NCBI GenBank assembly: GCA_030064985.1
Contig: JASJDV010000006.1
Coordinates: 1 to 35,257, forward strand
DNA from: Simkaniaceae bacterium
Lineage (GTDB): Bacteria; Chlamydiota; Chlamydiia; Chlamydiales; Simkaniaceae
DNA: 35,257 nucleotides
Direction: 5' to 3'
The position numbers and the translations under genes are program-made. Under the pieces are notes generated by a model that worked only from the letters and a program-made list of their open reading frames with translations, had not been told where the DNA came from and searched no databases. Numbering within the stretch: the stretch's first letter is position 1; every line of letters begins with the position of its first letter. Shown here in pieces: positions 7,975 through 16,951 of this stretch.

Positions 7975-8906
7975 GAATTGTCTATTTTGGAACTCCATCT
8001 TTTGCTGCTGAAGTTCTGAAATTTTTAATGGAAAGTGGCATCGAAGTGGCAGCAATTGTTACAAAACCCGATCGCCCACGAGGACGGAGTGGAAAACCAG
8101 CTTTTTCCGCTGTTAAAGAACTAGTCGCAAGAAATTACCCCGCTATTGCTCTTTACCAACCCGATAAAGCCTCGACTGCTTCTTTTGAAAAAGAGCTTCG
8201 CCGCTTTGATGCAGACCTATTTGTTGTCGTTGCCTATGGGGAAATTGTAAAGCAAGAACTCCTAGACCTTCCCAGGCAAGGGTGCATTAACCTTCACGCC
8301 TCCTTGCTACCAAAATACCGCGGAGCTGCACCTATTCCATTTGCCCTTCTTGACGGAGCAAAAAAGACCGGGATCACTGTGATCGAAATGGTTGCTAAAA
8401 TGGATGCAGGAGATATCCTTGCCCAGGAGCAAATTTTCATACCAACAGCGATGAATGGGATGGAGCTTGAAGAAAAGCTTTGCATCTTAGGTAAAAAAAC
8501 CCTTCTACGCGTCATTGGAAACTTTTCTCATTATTATTCTCAAAAAAAGCCGCAAGATCCTAAACAGGCCACTTATGTTCAAAAAATTGATCCGTCGATG
8601 GCAAGGATTGATTGGAATCAAGATGCCAAAACCATTCACAATCAAATCCGCGCTTTTAGCCCCCGCCCAGGAGCCTGGGCAGAGGTTGAACGCAATGGAC
8701 AATGGAAAAGAATGAAAATTTATAAAAGTCAAGTTGTCCAAGGAGAGGGTGCCGTAGGATCTTCTCTTTCTTTTTCACAAAAAGAATGGGTTGTTGCCTG
8801 TGGCAAAAAAGCGCTCTCCATTATTGAAGTCCAACTGGAAGGAAAAAAGCGCTTACCCTGTAGAGATTTTGCTTTAGGTTTCAATCAGCCGTTGCAATTG
8901 AAATAA
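7971..8906 (+). CDS. fmt: methionyl-tRNA formyltransferase
   Basis: Fmt formylates initiator Met-tRNA using 10-formyl-tetrahydrofolate. Over 311 residues the N-terminal Rossmann part starts MRIVYFGTPSFAAEVL. The catalytic triad is N107, H109 (INLHASLLPKYRGAAPI) and D145 (KMDAGDIL). The C-terminal OB-like domain contains RIDWNQDAKTIHNQIRAFSPRPGAW. It is the last gene of the lpxC operon, joined to lpxA by a four-base overlap. In Chlamydia the next gene is CT529 (Cap1) and then rplC; here a sulfotransferase occupies that slot. Confidence 0.96.
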   Translation: MRIVYFGTPSFAAEVLKFLMESGIEVAAIVTKPDRPRGRSGKPAFSAVKELVARNYPAIALYQPDKASTASFEKELRRFDADLFVVVAYGEIVKQELLDLPRQGCINLHASLLPKYRGAAPIPFALLDGAKKTGITVIEMVAKMDAGDILAQEQIFIPTAMNGMELEEKLCILGKKTLLRVIGNFSHYYSQKKPQDPKQATYVQKIDPSMARIDWNQDAKTIHNQIRAFSPRPGAWAEVERNGQWKRMKIYKSQVVQGEGAVGSSLSFSQKEWVVACGKKALSIIEVQLEGKKRLPCRDFALGFNQPLQLK

Positions 8907-9107
8907 AATATATCTTGCGTCAATTTTCTTGCGCTGCTCTTCCATTTTTAAAACTTAATCTGTATACGTTGTATATAAAAAGCACAGCCAAAATAAAAAA
9001 CCCGCAGTTTTTTTTTGCTTGCTTAAGTCAGGTGCACGACACACACACGATAAAGAAGTCGTATCACTTATGAATGCCAGTATTGAAATTTATTAGAGTG
9101 GGTTTTG

Positions 9108-10088
9108 ATGCTCAGAGGAATCATACTGTTTATCATTTTCATTTCTTCTGCTTATTGTTTTGATTGTAAAGATCATAAAAAATTGGTGGTTGTACTTGGG
9201 ATGCACCGTTCTGGTACAAGCTTACTTTCCAAAGGGTTGCAAGTATTAGGTGTAGACTTTGGAGACCATTTATTGGCAGGAGCTGAAGATAATGCTCTAG
9301 GATTTTATGAAGATATCGATATAGGTTCCTACAATGAAACGCTACTTTATCTATCGAAATTGTCTTGTGATTCGATAAAAAATTATCCAACAGATATTTC
9401 TAACAGAGAGGGTTTGATCAAATATGGAGTCTGTTTGCTAAAGAATAAGATGAGCAACAAACCATTTTTTGGTTTCAAGGATCCTAGGACAGCAAGAAAT
9501 ATAAATTTGTGGAAGGAGATTTTCCTAGATCTTTCAGACATAAAAGTAAAGGTTGTGATTATTTTTAGAAATCCTATTAGTGTTGCTCAATCGCTATATA
9601 GTAGGAATAAAATCAATCCAGTCCGATCCTATTATTTATGGCTGCACTATTATATTTCTGCTCTATCAATTGCCAATGATTTCGATACTTGTTTTATCAG
9701 TTATGAGAATTTGATGAAAAATCCTTATTTGGAAATGGACCGTTTAGGGAAGACGTTGGGCCTCCCATTCAATAATTATTCAACAGCTCATCTTAAAAGT
9801 TTTGCTAGAAATTATGTAAATTTACCTATGCAGCACCATCAATCTTCTATAGAAGAAATCAATCTGCAAAAAAATATTCCTCCTGAAGTGAATGTATTAT
9901 ACAAAGAAATTTTAAAGGTGGGTGACAGAGAGTCAAATCAATCAAAGCTTTTAAAGATAAGCAAAAAAATCAATCAAAGACTTATAGAATTAGATCCTTT
10001 ATTAAGGATGGTAGATGAAATAGAAAAAATTGGAGAAAGTAAAGACTACCGTTTTTTTGAACTTATTGAAGAATTACTAGATAATTGA
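9108..10088 (+). CDS. P-loop sulfotransferase-family protein with N-terminal export signal
   Basis: The 326-residue protein belongs to the PAPS-dependent sulfotransferase superfamily. The 5'-phosphosulfate loop is GMHRSGTSLL (31-40), the bacterial KDPR motif is at 124-127, and the 3'-phosphate-binding segment is IIFRNPISVAQSLYSR (151-166, R154 and S158). Residues 1-18 (MLRGIILFIIFISSAYCF) form a hydrophobic signal peptide or signal anchor. This is odd because PAPS is cytosolic in bacteria; secretory-pathway sulfotransferases of eukaryotes have such anchors. There are no neighbouring glycan or PAPS-synthesis genes. Intergenic stretches on both sides (201 and about 460 bases) suggest it is transcribed alone. 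It occupies the position of Cap1 in Chlamydiaceae. The acceptor (carbohydrate, lipid or host protein) cannot be read from the sequence. The start is ATG 9108; there is no strong ribosome-binding site. Confidence 0.8.
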   Translation: MLRGIILFIIFISSAYCFDCKDHKKLVVVLGMHRSGTSLLSKGLQVLGVDFGDHLLAGAEDNALGFYEDIDIGSYNETLLYLSKLSCDSIKNYPTDISNREGLIKYGVCLLKNKMSNKPFFGFKDPRTARNINLWKEIFLDLSDIKVKVVIIFRNPISVAQSLYSRNKINPVRSYYLWLHYYISALSIANDFDTCFISYENLMKNPYLEMDRLGKTLGLPFNNYSTAHLKSFARNYVNLPMQHHQSSIEEINLQKNIPPEVNVLYKEILKVGDRESNQSKLLKISKKINQRLIELDPLLRMVDEIEKIGESKDYRFFELIEELLDN

Positions 10089-10261
10089 ATCGGATGATGA
10101 TTTATAAAAAAGTTATCGTTAAAGAGAAAGAATTTTTCCGGGATGTGGTAGAACCTATTCCGAATGAAAGATATTTTTTAGTCCACACTTTTTGTCTTTG
10201 TTTTCATTGCTTCTGACTATGAGAGAATAGACTTTTAACACTTAAAGAGGATGAGTATTTA

Positions 10262-10399
10262 TTGCTTCTAGTAAGAGAGCGACTCGCTATTACACTTTTC
10301 ATTACAATCCTTGGATTGTTAATCACGATTGCATGGATCACGCGGGAAACGATTGACCCTGAAATAGAAAGTAAAGTTTTCATTGAAATAGAAAGTTAG
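10262..10399 (+). CDS. possible 45-residue single-pass membrane protein
   Basis: A short open frame with TTG start at 10262 has GAGG 11 bases upstream. The product would be a basic N terminus (LLLVRERL), one strong membrane helix (AITLFITILGLLITIAWI) and an acidic tail (DPEIESKVFIEIES). The tail comes from a direct repeat of GAAATAGAAAGT (two copies 24 bases apart). No ATG is available in frame after the TGA upstream. It could be a genuine small membrane protein or the remnant of a larger one. It lies in the gap that corresponds to the Cap1 locus of Chlamydia. Confidence 0.28.
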   Translation: MLLVRERLAITLFITILGLLITIAWITRETIDPEIESKVFIEIES

Positions 10400-10416
10400 A
10401 CTTCTAGAAATTTTCA

Positions 10417-10446
10417 TTGTACAAAATATCCATCCTTTGATAGAAT
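10417..10446 (+). promoter_or_regulatory. candidate promoter P1 of the ribosomal superoperon
   Basis: TTGTAC (10417-10422) is followed after 18 bases by TAGAAT (10441-10446), about 105 bases before the rplC start. Both hexamers are good matches to the housekeeping consensus. Confidence 0.45.
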
Positions 10447-10480
10447 TTCCGCTTTAGCCATGACTAGTGTGGTATCAATT

Positions 10481-10509
10481 TTGATGACTCCACTACCGCT
10501 CAATAGTGT
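10481..10509 (+). promoter_or_regulatory. candidate promoter P2 of the ribosomal superoperon
   Basis: TTGATG (10481-10486) and TAGTGT (10504-10509) are spaced by 17 bases, about 42 bases before the rplC start. It is weaker than P1; a tandem arrangement would be reasonable for a growth-regulated operon. Confidence 0.3.
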
Positions 10510-10551
10510 AAAAGTAAGCGCAAGCTGAAAATCGATAAATAAAGGAAAACT

Positions 10552-11205
10552 ATGTCACTAAAGCTGATGGGGAAAAAAAAAGGAATGACACGCATCTACG
10601 ACGAGAAAGGAAATCTGATCGTCTGCACTGTTATTGCTGCTGAGCCCAATGTCATCGTCCAAGTAAAAGATAAAGACAAAGATGGCTATCAAGCGGTTCA
10701 GCTTGGAGCTATCAAGGTTCCTGAAAGTAAAAAGAAAAATCTCTCAAAACCCTTAGTGGGTCACTTTGCAAAAGCAAAAGTTGAGCCAAGACGTCATTTA
10801 CTCGAATCTCGCGTTGAAAATGCTGAAGAGTTTCAACTCGGTCAAGAAATTGGAATCGACTATTTTTCCGAGACTAGGTTCGTAGATGTTTGCGGGACTT
10901 CAAAAGGAAAAGGATTTCAAGGGGTGATGAAGCGTCACAATTTTGGCGGTGGACCAAGGTCGCATGGATCAGGCTTCCATAGAACAGCAGGATCTACTGG
11001 GATGCGTAGCACTCCAGGGCGCAGTTTGCCAGGAATAAAGAAGGCGGGACAAATGGGATCCCAGAAAGTCACAACTGAAAACCTAAAAGTGATTCGTGTC
11101 GATGCAGAAAAACAAATAATTTTAGTCAAAGGGGCTGTTCCAGGTGCAAAAAGCAGTCTTCTTTATATCCGGAAATCGATAAAGAAAACCTCTGCAAAAA
11201 AATAG
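10552..11205 (+). CDS. rplC: 50S ribosomal protein L3 (uL3)
   Basis: L3 (217 aa) nucleates 50S assembly near the 3' end of 23S rRNA. The start SLKLMGKKKGMTRIYDEKGN and the long central loop (KGFQGVMKRHNFGGGPRSHG, then GSTGMRSTPGRSLPG and KKAGQMGSQKVT) are diagnostic. AGGAAA precedes the ATG. It is the first gene of the operon: no rpsJ is found upstream, as in Chlamydia, where rpsJ is elsewhere. Confidence 0.97.
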   Translation: MSLKLMGKKKGMTRIYDEKGNLIVCTVIAAEPNVIVQVKDKDKDGYQAVQLGAIKVPESKKKNLSKPLVGHFAKAKVEPRRHLLESRVENAEEFQLGQEIGIDYFSETRFVDVCGTSKGKGFQGVMKRHNFGGGPRSHGSGFHRTAGSTGMRSTPGRSLPGIKKAGQMGSQKVTTENLKVIRVDAEKQIILVKGAVPGAKSSLLYIRKSIKKTSAKK

Positions 11206-11208
11206 GAA

Positions 11209-11868
11209 ATGGCCGCAGTGAAACTGAAGAAATATGATTTAGAAGGAAAAGAGCTTGAAGAAATCACTATTGACGAGAATCTTCTCAAGGTCTCTGTCAA
11301 TCATCAGCTGATCAAAGATTATGTTGTTGCTGTGCGGAAAAACGGGCGCCAGTGGAGCGCTAACACTAAAGGTCGCTCTGAAATTGCTTTATCAAACAGT
11401 AAGCCCCACCCTCAGAAAGGGACAGGTCGTGCAAGGCAAGGGTGTGTCAAGACGTCGCACTATAGAAAAGGTGCGGTTGTTTTTGGACCCAAGCCAAAGT
11501 TTGATCAACATGTTAAAATTAACAGAAAAGAACGCCGCGCAGCTATTCACTACCTGCTTGCACGGAAAGTAATCGATGGAAATATTCGTTTGTTGAAGCT
11601 CCAACGGTTTGAAGAACCTAAAACAAAAGCAGTTTGCAGGTTTCTAGAGGCTGCCGGATTGAAAGATAACAAAGTTCTCTTCCTTTGTGATGATGGAGAG
11701 AAAACGCAAAAACAACGCTGTAATTTCTACCTAAGTATGCGTAATATCCTTGGAGCTCGATTCATGCCGATCAACAACATCAGTGGCTATGACTTGATGC
11801 GCATCCAAGAAGTTGTTGTCATTGATTCGGCCCAAAAAGACCTAATACGAGCTATGGGGGGTAAATAG
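11209..11868 (+). CDS. rplD: 50S ribosomal protein L4 (uL4)
   Basis: L4 (219 aa) lines the peptide exit tunnel. The extended loop is recognisable as GRSEIALSNSKPHPQKGTGRARQGC, with the family's KGTGRARQG, followed by HYRKGAVVFGPKPKFD and the globular C-terminal part (ISGYDLMRIQEVVVIDSA). It starts three bases after rplC. In E. coli L4 also represses its operon, but no equivalent leader structure is evident here. Confidence 0.96.
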   Translation: MAAVKLKKYDLEGKELEEITIDENLLKVSVNHQLIKDYVVAVRKNGRQWSANTKGRSEIALSNSKPHPQKGTGRARQGCVKTSHYRKGAVVFGPKPKFDQHVKINRKERRAAIHYLLARKVIDGNIRLLKLQRFEEPKTKAVCRFLEAAGLKDNKVLFLCDDGEKTQKQRCNFYLSMRNILGARFMPINNISGYDLMRIQEVVVIDSAQKDLIRAMGGK

Positions 11869-12206
11869 TGAAAGGTAAAAACCCATTTCACGTGATAAAA
11901 TCACGACATATTACAGAAAAATCGACAATTCTAGAAGGACTTCAACATAGTACGAGCAATAAGTGCACAGCAAAGTGTGCTACTCCCAAGTATGTCTTTA
12001 TTGTAGATAAAAGAGCAAACAAAGTGGAAATCGCTCAGGCTATTGAGTCAATCTATGCCGAAAAAAAAATTAAAGTAGAAGCGGTGAACACTCTAAATAT
12101 GAAGCCAAAGAAACGACGTGTACGTGGCTACAAAGGGTTTCGCCCGGCAGTTAAAAAAGCAATCGTTACTCTTGAGAGTGGCGATTCAATTAACGAAGCC
12201 GTTTAG
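11868..12206 (+). CDS. rplW: 50S ribosomal protein L23 (uL23)
   Basis: L23 (112 aa) sits at the tunnel exit and binds trigger factor and SRP. It starts with GTG at 11868, sharing one base with the rplD stop; a run of six G lies six bases upstream and fixes this start. Family signals are the ITEKST start and [19 protein letters not shown], then [31 protein letters not shown]. There is a short Cys/Lys-rich insert ([11 protein letters not shown]) between them that I do not expect in most L23 proteins. Confidence 0.95.
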   Translation: MKGKNPFHVIKSRHITEKSTILEGLQHSTSNKCTAKCATPKYVFIVDKRANKVEIAQAIESIYAEKKIKVEAVNTLNMKPKKRRVRGYKGFRPAVKKAIVTLESGDSINEAV

Positions 12207-12214
12207 GAGAAATA

Positions 12215-13057
12215 ATGGTTAAGAAATTTCGACCGACAACACCGGGACAGAGAAAGCTTATTTTGCCAAGCTTTGGGCAATTGACGCGCAGCCCTGGGAA
12301 ACGTCAAACAATGAATCCGACGAAATCCTTACTTGTTTCTAAGAAAAGAACAAATGGAAGAAACCACCACGGTCGTATCACTTGTCGTCATCGTGGTGGG
12401 GGGCATAAGCGATCTTACCGGCTCATTGATTTTAAAAGGGATAAAGATGGAATTGAAGCAAAGGTTGTCTCGGTTGAGTATGATCCTAACCGTTCCGCTC
12501 ATATTGCTCTTTTAAGTTATCTTGATGGAGAAAAGCGTTACATCCTTGCTCCAGCAGGCATCAAGAAAGGAGATATCTTACTTTCCGGTGACAACGCTCC
12601 GTTCAAACGTGGTTGCGCAATGGAATTTAAAAGAATGCCTCTAGGTTCTACAGTCCATAACATTGAAATGTATCCTGGTCGTGGTGGAAAGCTTGTTAGA
12701 AGCGCAGGACTTTCCGCTCAACTTATGGCAAGAAGTGGTGGATATGCCACCATTAAAATGCCATCGGGAGAAGTTCGGATGGTTAGAGAGAATTGTCGTG
12801 CAACTTTTGGCATTGTTTCGAACGCGGAAAACGCCCTTCGAGTCGAGGGAAAAGCTGGGAGAACACGATGGAAAGGGTTTCGTCCAACAGTTCGTGGAAC
12901 GGCAATGAACCCTGTTGATCACCCCCATGGTGGTGGAGAAGGACGTCACAATGGTTATATTCCTCAAACACCTTGGGGAATGCAGACTAAGGGACTTCGC
13001 ACACGCTCGAAGAAGAAATCGAAGAAGTTGATTGTCAAAGATCGAAGGAAGAAATAA
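12215..13057 (+). CDS. rplB: 50S ribosomal protein L2 (uL2)
   Basis: L2 (280 aa) is needed for subunit association and peptidyl transfer. Motifs: [26 protein letters not shown] near the N terminus, [19 protein letters not shown] in the middle, and the nearly invariant [11 protein letters not shown] toward the end (family histidine at the peptidyl-transferase centre). The basic C-terminal tail ([17 protein letters not shown]) is complete. It overlaps rpsS by one base. Confidence 0.97.
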   Translation: MVKKFRPTTPGQRKLILPSFGQLTRSPGKRQTMNPTKSLLVSKKRTNGRNHHGRITCRHRGGGHKRSYRLIDFKRDKDGIEAKVVSVEYDPNRSAHIALLSYLDGEKRYILAPAGIKKGDILLSGDNAPFKRGCAMEFKRMPLGSTVHNIEMYPGRGGKLVRSAGLSAQLMARSGGYATIKMPSGEVRMVRENCRATFGIVSNAENALRVEGKAGRTRWKGFRPTVRGTAMNPVDHPHGGGEGRHNGYIPQTPWGMQTKGLRTRSKKKSKKLIVKDRRKK

Positions 13058-13320
13058 TGGGCAGAAGTTTACGTAAAGGTCCTTTTGTGGACCACCACCT
13101 ATTGAAAAAAATAGTAAAGCAAAGCGATGAAGGTTCAAAGAAACCCATTAGAACTTGGTCGAGAAGGTCAATGATCACTCCAGAAATGATCGGTCACACG
13201 TTTGAAGTCCATAATGGAAAAAAATTTATCTCAGTATTTATCTCTGAGAATATGGTTGGTCACCGTTTGGGAGAATTTTCTCCAACACGGTTATTTAAAG
13301 GTCACCCGGTTAAGAAATAA
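13057..13320 (+). CDS. rpsS: 30S ribosomal protein S19 (uS19)
   Basis: S19 (87 aa) binds 16S rRNA in the 30S head with S13. It is identified by [44 protein letters not shown] and [12 protein letters not shown]. The start shares one base with the rplB stop (TAATG). Confidence 0.97.
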   Translation: MGRSLRKGPFVDHHLLKKIVKQSDEGSKKPIRTWSRRSMITPEMIGHTFEVHNGKKFISVFISENMVGHRLGEFSPTRLFKGHPVKK

Positions 13321-13332
13321 AGGAAAACAACA

Positions 13333-13671
13333 ATGCGAGAAGCGACAGCTAAAACGAAACACGTGCGCATCAGCCCAAGGAAAGCTCGCTTTGCCGCTGA
13401 TTTGATTCGTGGTAAAGGGGTTGAAGATGCTCTTTTACAACTCCTTTATAGTAACTTGAAGGGAGGACGTCTTTTGAAGAAGACTCTAGATAGCGCGATT
13501 GCAAATGCAGAAACGCTCCACAGTGTTCAAAGACGAGACCTTAAAGTTAGAGAAGTACGTGTTGATACGGGCCCCACGATCAAACGGGCTAAGTCAAAAA
13601 GTCGAGGAGGCCGCGTACCTATCTTGAAACGAACGTCACATTTTACGGTCGTTGTTGGAATGGAAAGCTAA
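13333..13671 (+). CDS. rplV: 50S ribosomal protein L22 (uL22)
   Basis: L22 (112 aa) reaches into the exit tunnel with a beta hairpin. Signals are the start [30 protein letters not shown], and the hairpin with [32 protein letters not shown] lies seven bases upstream. It is followed by rpsC after eight bases. Confidence 0.96.
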   Translation: MREATAKTKHVRISPRKARFAADLIRGKGVEDALLQLLYSNLKGGRLLKKTLDSAIANAETLHSVQRRDLKVREVRVDTGPTIKRAKSKSRGGRVPILKRTSHFTVVVGMES

Positions 13672-13679
13672 GAGGAAGC

Positions 13680-14309
13680 ATGGGACAAAAAACATCGCCA
13701 ATCGGATTTAGACTAGCCCTAAAGAAAAAGTGGAAATCCCTATGGTTTGCAAATAAGAAAGAGTTCGGAAAACACCTTTTTGAAGACAAGTTAATGCGTG
13801 ATTTTTTGCAGAAGAAACCTTGTTGCGTAGGAACTGCAGAAATTATGATCAAGAGGATGAGCGAAAAAATTGAAGTAACGCTTCATACAGCGCGTCCAGG
13901 CCTTGTTATTGGGAAAAAAGGGGCTGAAATCGAAATCATGAAGCAAGAGCTCAAGAGATTAACGGGAAAAGACGTTTGGATTGAAGTTGCTGAAATCAAA
14001 CGTCCTGATCTCGACGCTAAGCTTGTCGCTGAAGCAATCGCAAAACAATTAGAAAGACGTGTTGCTTTTAGGCGAGTCCTTAAGAAATCTATTCAAGCCA
14101 CAATGGATGCTGGTGCAGCTGGAATTAAAGTTCAGATTTCAGGTCGTATTGGTGGTTCAGAAATTGCTCGCACTGAGTGGTATAAAGAAGGACAGATTCC
14201 TCTTCACACCCTCCGCGCAAATATTCAATATGCAACAGCGCGCGCTGAAACAACTTATGGCTCAATTGGGGTCAAAGTCTGGATCAATAAGGGCGAACAA
14301 CACGGATAA
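13680..14309 (+). CDS. rpsC: 30S ribosomal protein S3 (uS3)
   Basis: S3 (209 aa) is at the mRNA entry site and has helicase-related function. MGQKTSPIGFRLAL begins it. The KH domain carries RPGLVIGKKGAEIE, and the C-terminal domain has GRIGGSEIARTEWYKEGQIPLHTLRANIQYA and YGSIGVKVWI. The length is normal for a short form without the C-terminal extension seen in E. coli. Confidence 0.97.
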   Translation: MGQKTSPIGFRLALKKKWKSLWFANKKEFGKHLFEDKLMRDFLQKKPCCVGTAEIMIKRMSEKIEVTLHTARPGLVIGKKGAEIEIMKQELKRLTGKDVWIEVAEIKRPDLDAKLVAEAIAKQLERRVAFRRVLKKSIQATMDAGAAGIKVQISGRIGGSEIARTEWYKEGQIPLHTLRANIQYATARAETTYGSIGVKVWINKGEQHG

Positions 14310-14329
14310 GGAAGTAGGAGAAACGCAAA

Positions 14330-14749
14330 ATGGCATTGATACCATCTCGACCTAAGTATCGAAAGCAGATGAAAGGCTCGATGAGCGGAAAAGCGAAAGG
14401 CGGACAGTTTGTTGAGTTTGGTGACTATGGAATGCAAATTCTAGACCGTGGTCGCATCACGAATCAGCAAATTGAAGCCTGTCGCGTGGCAATCACCCGC
14501 TATTTTAGTCGTAAAGGCAAGGTTTGGATTCGAATTTCTCCTGATAAGCCGATTACAAAAAAACCTGCTGAAACCCGCATGGGTAAAGGAAAAGGGGGAA
14601 CAGACCACTGGGTTGCTGTAGCAAGACCAGGAAGAATCCTTTTTGAAGTTGCAAATGTATCTAAGGACGAAGCAAAGAAAGCTTTGTTAAAGGCAGCTGC
14701 CAAGCTTCCTTATAGAACACGGTTTGTCGAACGCGTTGAAAAAGTTTAA
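14330..14749 (+). CDS. rplP: 50S ribosomal protein L16 (uL16)
   Basis: L16 (139 aa) contacts the A- and P-site tRNAs. It is recognised by [51 protein letters not shown] and [14 protein letters not shown] precedes the ATG by eight bases. Confidence 0.97.
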   Translation: MALIPSRPKYRKQMKGSMSGKAKGGQFVEFGDYGMQILDRGRITNQQIEACRVAITRYFSRKGKVWIRISPDKPITKKPAETRMGKGKGGTDHWVAVARPGRILFEVANVSKDEAKKALLKAAAKLPYRTRFVERVEKV

Positions 14750-14760
14750 GGACAGGAGTG

Positions 14761-14967
14761 ATGTTGAAAGCACGTGAATTAATCAATCAATCGAACGAAG
14801 AGCTTGAAGCACAATATGAAGATATTTGTCGCGACATTTTTGAACTAACGAATGAACTCCGCGTTTCAAGAAAGCTTGAGAAGCCTCACGAGTTGAAAGA
14901 GAAAAAAAAAGATCGGGCGCGAATCCTAACAGTTTTGCGTCAAAAGAAAAGTAAAGGATCAGCGTAA
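14761..14967 (+). CDS. rpmC: 50S ribosomal protein L29 (uL29)
   Basis: L29 (68 aa) is a two-helix protein near the tunnel exit: MLKARELINQSNEELEAQYE, then LFELTNELRVSRKLEKP-type sequence (here IFELTNELRVSRKLEKP) and RARILTVLRQK. ATG 14761 is chosen over the GTG immediately before it, because AAGGA is then eight bases away. Confidence 0.93.
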   Translation: MLKARELINQSNEELEAQYEDICRDIFELTNELRVSRKLEKPHELKEKKKDRARILTVLRQKKSKGSA

Positions 14968-14973
14968 GAAAAG

Positions 14974-15222
14974 ATGAAAGCACAAGGTAGAAGAAAAATT
15001 AAAGATGGGATTGTTGTTTCGGCAAAAATGAACAAAACAGCTGTGATCAATGTGGAAAGAACAATACTTCATCCGCGCTACAAGAAAGTTGTTAAGCGTA
15101 GTAAAAAATACTACGCGCACAATGAGAAAGCCGACTTAAAAGAAGGCCAGCGCGTTCGAATTGAAGAAACGCGCCCTCTTTCTAAGTTAAAACGCTGGAT
15201 TGTAGTGGACGTGCTTTCCTAA
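14974..15222 (+). CDS. rpsQ: 30S ribosomal protein S17 (uS17)
   Basis: S17 (82 aa) is an OB-fold protein needed early in 30S assembly. Signals: [40 protein letters not shown] and [21 protein letters not shown]. It begins six bases after rpmC. Confidence 0.96.
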   Translation: MKAQGRRKIKDGIVVSAKMNKTAVINVERTILHPRYKKVVKRSKKYYAHNEKADLKEGQRVRIEETRPLSKLKRWIVVDVLS

Positions 15223-15247
15223 AATAACACATGAGAGTTAAAAGACA

Positions 15248-15616
15248 ATGATTCAACAAGAAACAGAATTAGAAGTAGCGGATAATAGCGGGGCCAAGCG
15301 CGTTAAGTGTTTCAAGGTTCTTCGTGGAACGCGAAGACGGTATGCACAGGTTGGTGATATTGTTGTCTGCTCAGTCAAAGAAGCAGATCCAAAGTCAAGT
15401 GTAAAAAAAGGTGCAGTTATTAAAGCAGTCATCGTTAGAACGAAAAGTTATATTCGTAGAGAGGATGGATCTATGATCCGTTTTTACGATAACAGCTGCG
15501 TCATGATCGATGATAAGCAAAACCCTAAGGGAACACGAATCTTTGGCCCAGTTGCTAGAGAAGTTCGAGACAGGGGATTTATTAAAATTAGTTCACTTGC
15601 TCCAGAAGTGATTTAA
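15248..15616 (+). CDS. rplN: 50S ribosomal protein L14 (uL14)
   Basis: L14 (122 aa) is a 23S rRNA-binding protein at the subunit interface. [34 protein letters not shown] and [13 protein letters not shown] are conserved family segments, and the C terminus [10 protein letters not shown] is the normal end. Confidence 0.97.
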   Translation: MIQQETELEVADNSGAKRVKCFKVLRGTRRRYAQVGDIVVCSVKEADPKSSVKKGAVIKAVIVRTKSYIRREDGSMIRFYDNSCVMIDDKQNPKGTRIFGPVAREVRDRGFIKISSLAPEVI

Positions 15617-15630
15617 AGAGGAATCAATAC

Positions 15631-15972
15631 ATGAAGCAGAAATGGATCAAAAAAGGTGATAAAGTCCTGGTTATCAGTGGCAACTATCGAGGAAAAGTGG
15701 GCGAAGTCCTAGCTAAAAAAGATTCTCAAATTCTTGTGCAAGGTATAAATGTACGCAAAAGACACATGAAAGCACGGCAACAAGAGCAGAAGTCGGAAAT
15801 CATTAGCATGGAAAAGCCGATTCATATCTCAAATGTTGCTTTATGCAGCGTTGATGGGAAGAAACTCAAGCTTAAAACCAAGCTTGGGAAAGATGGATCT
15901 AAAGATCTTGTCTATCTCGATAACGAAAAGGAAGTGAGTTATCGAACCTTAAGAAAACCGATTAAGTCGTAA
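15631..15972 (+). CDS. rplX: 50S ribosomal protein L24 (uL24)
   Basis: L24 (113 aa) starts 50S assembly at the 5' end of 23S rRNA. The KOW motif is [37 protein letters not shown] is the usual 'HxSNVxLxD' segment. AGAGGAA precedes the start by eight bases. Confidence 0.96.
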   Translation: MKQKWIKKGDKVLVISGNYRGKVGEVLAKKDSQILVQGINVRKRHMKARQQEQKSEIISMEKPIHISNVALCSVDGKKLKLKTKLGKDGSKDLVYLDNEKEVSYRTLRKPIKS

Positions 15973-15985
15973 GAGCAAAAAAAGA

Positions 15986-16522
15986 ATGTCTAGATTAAAA
16001 AAGAGATACCAGGAAGAAATTAAAGGCGAACTCCAAAAAAAGTTCACTTATTCAAATCCAATGAAAATTCCTGCATTGAAGAAAGTTGTGATTAGTATGG
16101 GAGTTGCAGAGGCGATTAAGGATAAAAATGTCATGCAGGATTGTGCGCAGCAACTTGCTTTGATTTCTGGACAAAAACCTCTTATCACCAGAGCTAAAAA
16201 ATCTATTGCTAACTTCAAGCTAAGAGAAGGACAAGCGATAGGTTTAAAGGTAACGCTCCGCGGAAAAAGAATGTACGATTTTTTTGATCGATTCTGCAAT
16301 ATTGTTTGTCCAAGGATCCGTGATTTCCGTGGATTCAATAAAAATGGCGACAAAAGAGGGAGTTATTCTCTAGGGCTAGCGGAACAACAAGCATTCCCAG
16401 AACTCAACCTTGATACAGTGAAAAAAGAGCAGGGAATGAACGTTACATTTGTTACATCAGCAGAAAACGATGAAGAAAGTTTAGAACTATTAACACAGCT
16501 TGGGCTTCCATTTAAGCACTAA
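15986..16522 (+). CDS. rplE: 50S ribosomal protein L5 (uL5)
   Basis: L5 (178 aa) binds 5S rRNA and the P-site tRNA. Family segments are [57 protein letters not shown] and [23 protein letters not shown]. The next gene is rpsH directly: rpsN, which follows rplE in most bacteria, is absent here. Confidence 0.97.
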   Translation: MSRLKKRYQEEIKGELQKKFTYSNPMKIPALKKVVISMGVAEAIKDKNVMQDCAQQLALISGQKPLITRAKKSIANFKLREGQAIGLKVTLRGKRMYDFFDRFCNIVCPRIRDFRGFNKNGDKRGSYSLGLAEQQAFPELNLDTVKKEQGMNVTFVTSAENDEESLELLTQLGLPFKH

Positions 16523-16538
16523 ACGTAAAGAGGATAGA

Positions 16539-16934
16539 ATGGCAACTAGCGATACAATCGCAGATCTACTCACAAGAATTAGAAATGCAAAAGACGCGAA
16601 GCATAAATATGTTGATGTCAAGCTTTCAAAGCTGAATCAATCAATTATCGATGTTCTTAAGCAACAAGGGTATGTCACAAGCTTTCTAGTGAATGAAAAA
16701 AAACGACAAATCCGTATTTTCTTGAAGTACATCAAAAATTCAAGGGATAGCGTTATCCATGGATTAAAAAGAGTTTCTAAGCCTGGGCTTAGAAGTTATG
16801 TTGGTTATCAAGATATTCCTAGAGTATTTAGTAGCCTTGGGATTGCAATTCTTTCAACACCTGCAGGTGTGGTTGAAGGAGAAAAAGCGAGAGAATTGAA
16901 AATAGGTGGAGAACTTCTCTGTTTAGTTTGGTAA
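16539..16934 (+). CDS. rpsH: 30S ribosomal protein S8 (uS8)
   Basis: S8 (131 aa) binds the central domain of 16S rRNA. ATG 16539 starts SDTIADLLTRIRNAKDAKHKYVDVKLS-type sequence (preceded by AGAGGA at seven bases). The C-terminal part has the strong signature GIAILSTPAGVVEGEKARELKIGGELLC. An open frame continues further upstream into rplE but has no family sequence there. Confidence 0.96.
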   Translation: MATSDTIADLLTRIRNAKDAKHKYVDVKLSKLNQSIIDVLKQQGYVTSFLVNEKKRQIRIFLKYIKNSRDSVIHGLKRVSKPGLRSYVGYQDIPRVFSSLGIAILSTPAGVVEGEKARELKIGGELLCLVW

Positions 16935-16951
16935 AATTAGGAAAATAAAGA

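Larger units (their letters stand above)
10089..10551. other. intergenic interval before the ribosomal superoperon
   Basis: This 463-base gap holds the possible 45-residue frame (10262-10399) and two candidate promoters for rplC (10417-10446 and 10481-10509). I saw no convincing terminator for the sulfotransferase gene and nothing else coding. Confidence 0.5.

Noticed and set aside
8907-9107. Possible terminator or promoter in the fmt-sulfotransferase gap
   Set aside because: There is a T9 tract after CCCGCAG but no paired GC-rich stem, and several weak -10-like boxes without a matching -35. Nothing can be assigned.
12641-13138. Minus-strand frame of 165 codons across rplB and rpsS
   Set aside because: Shadow of rplB; composition is unnatural (Cys/Ser/His-rich).
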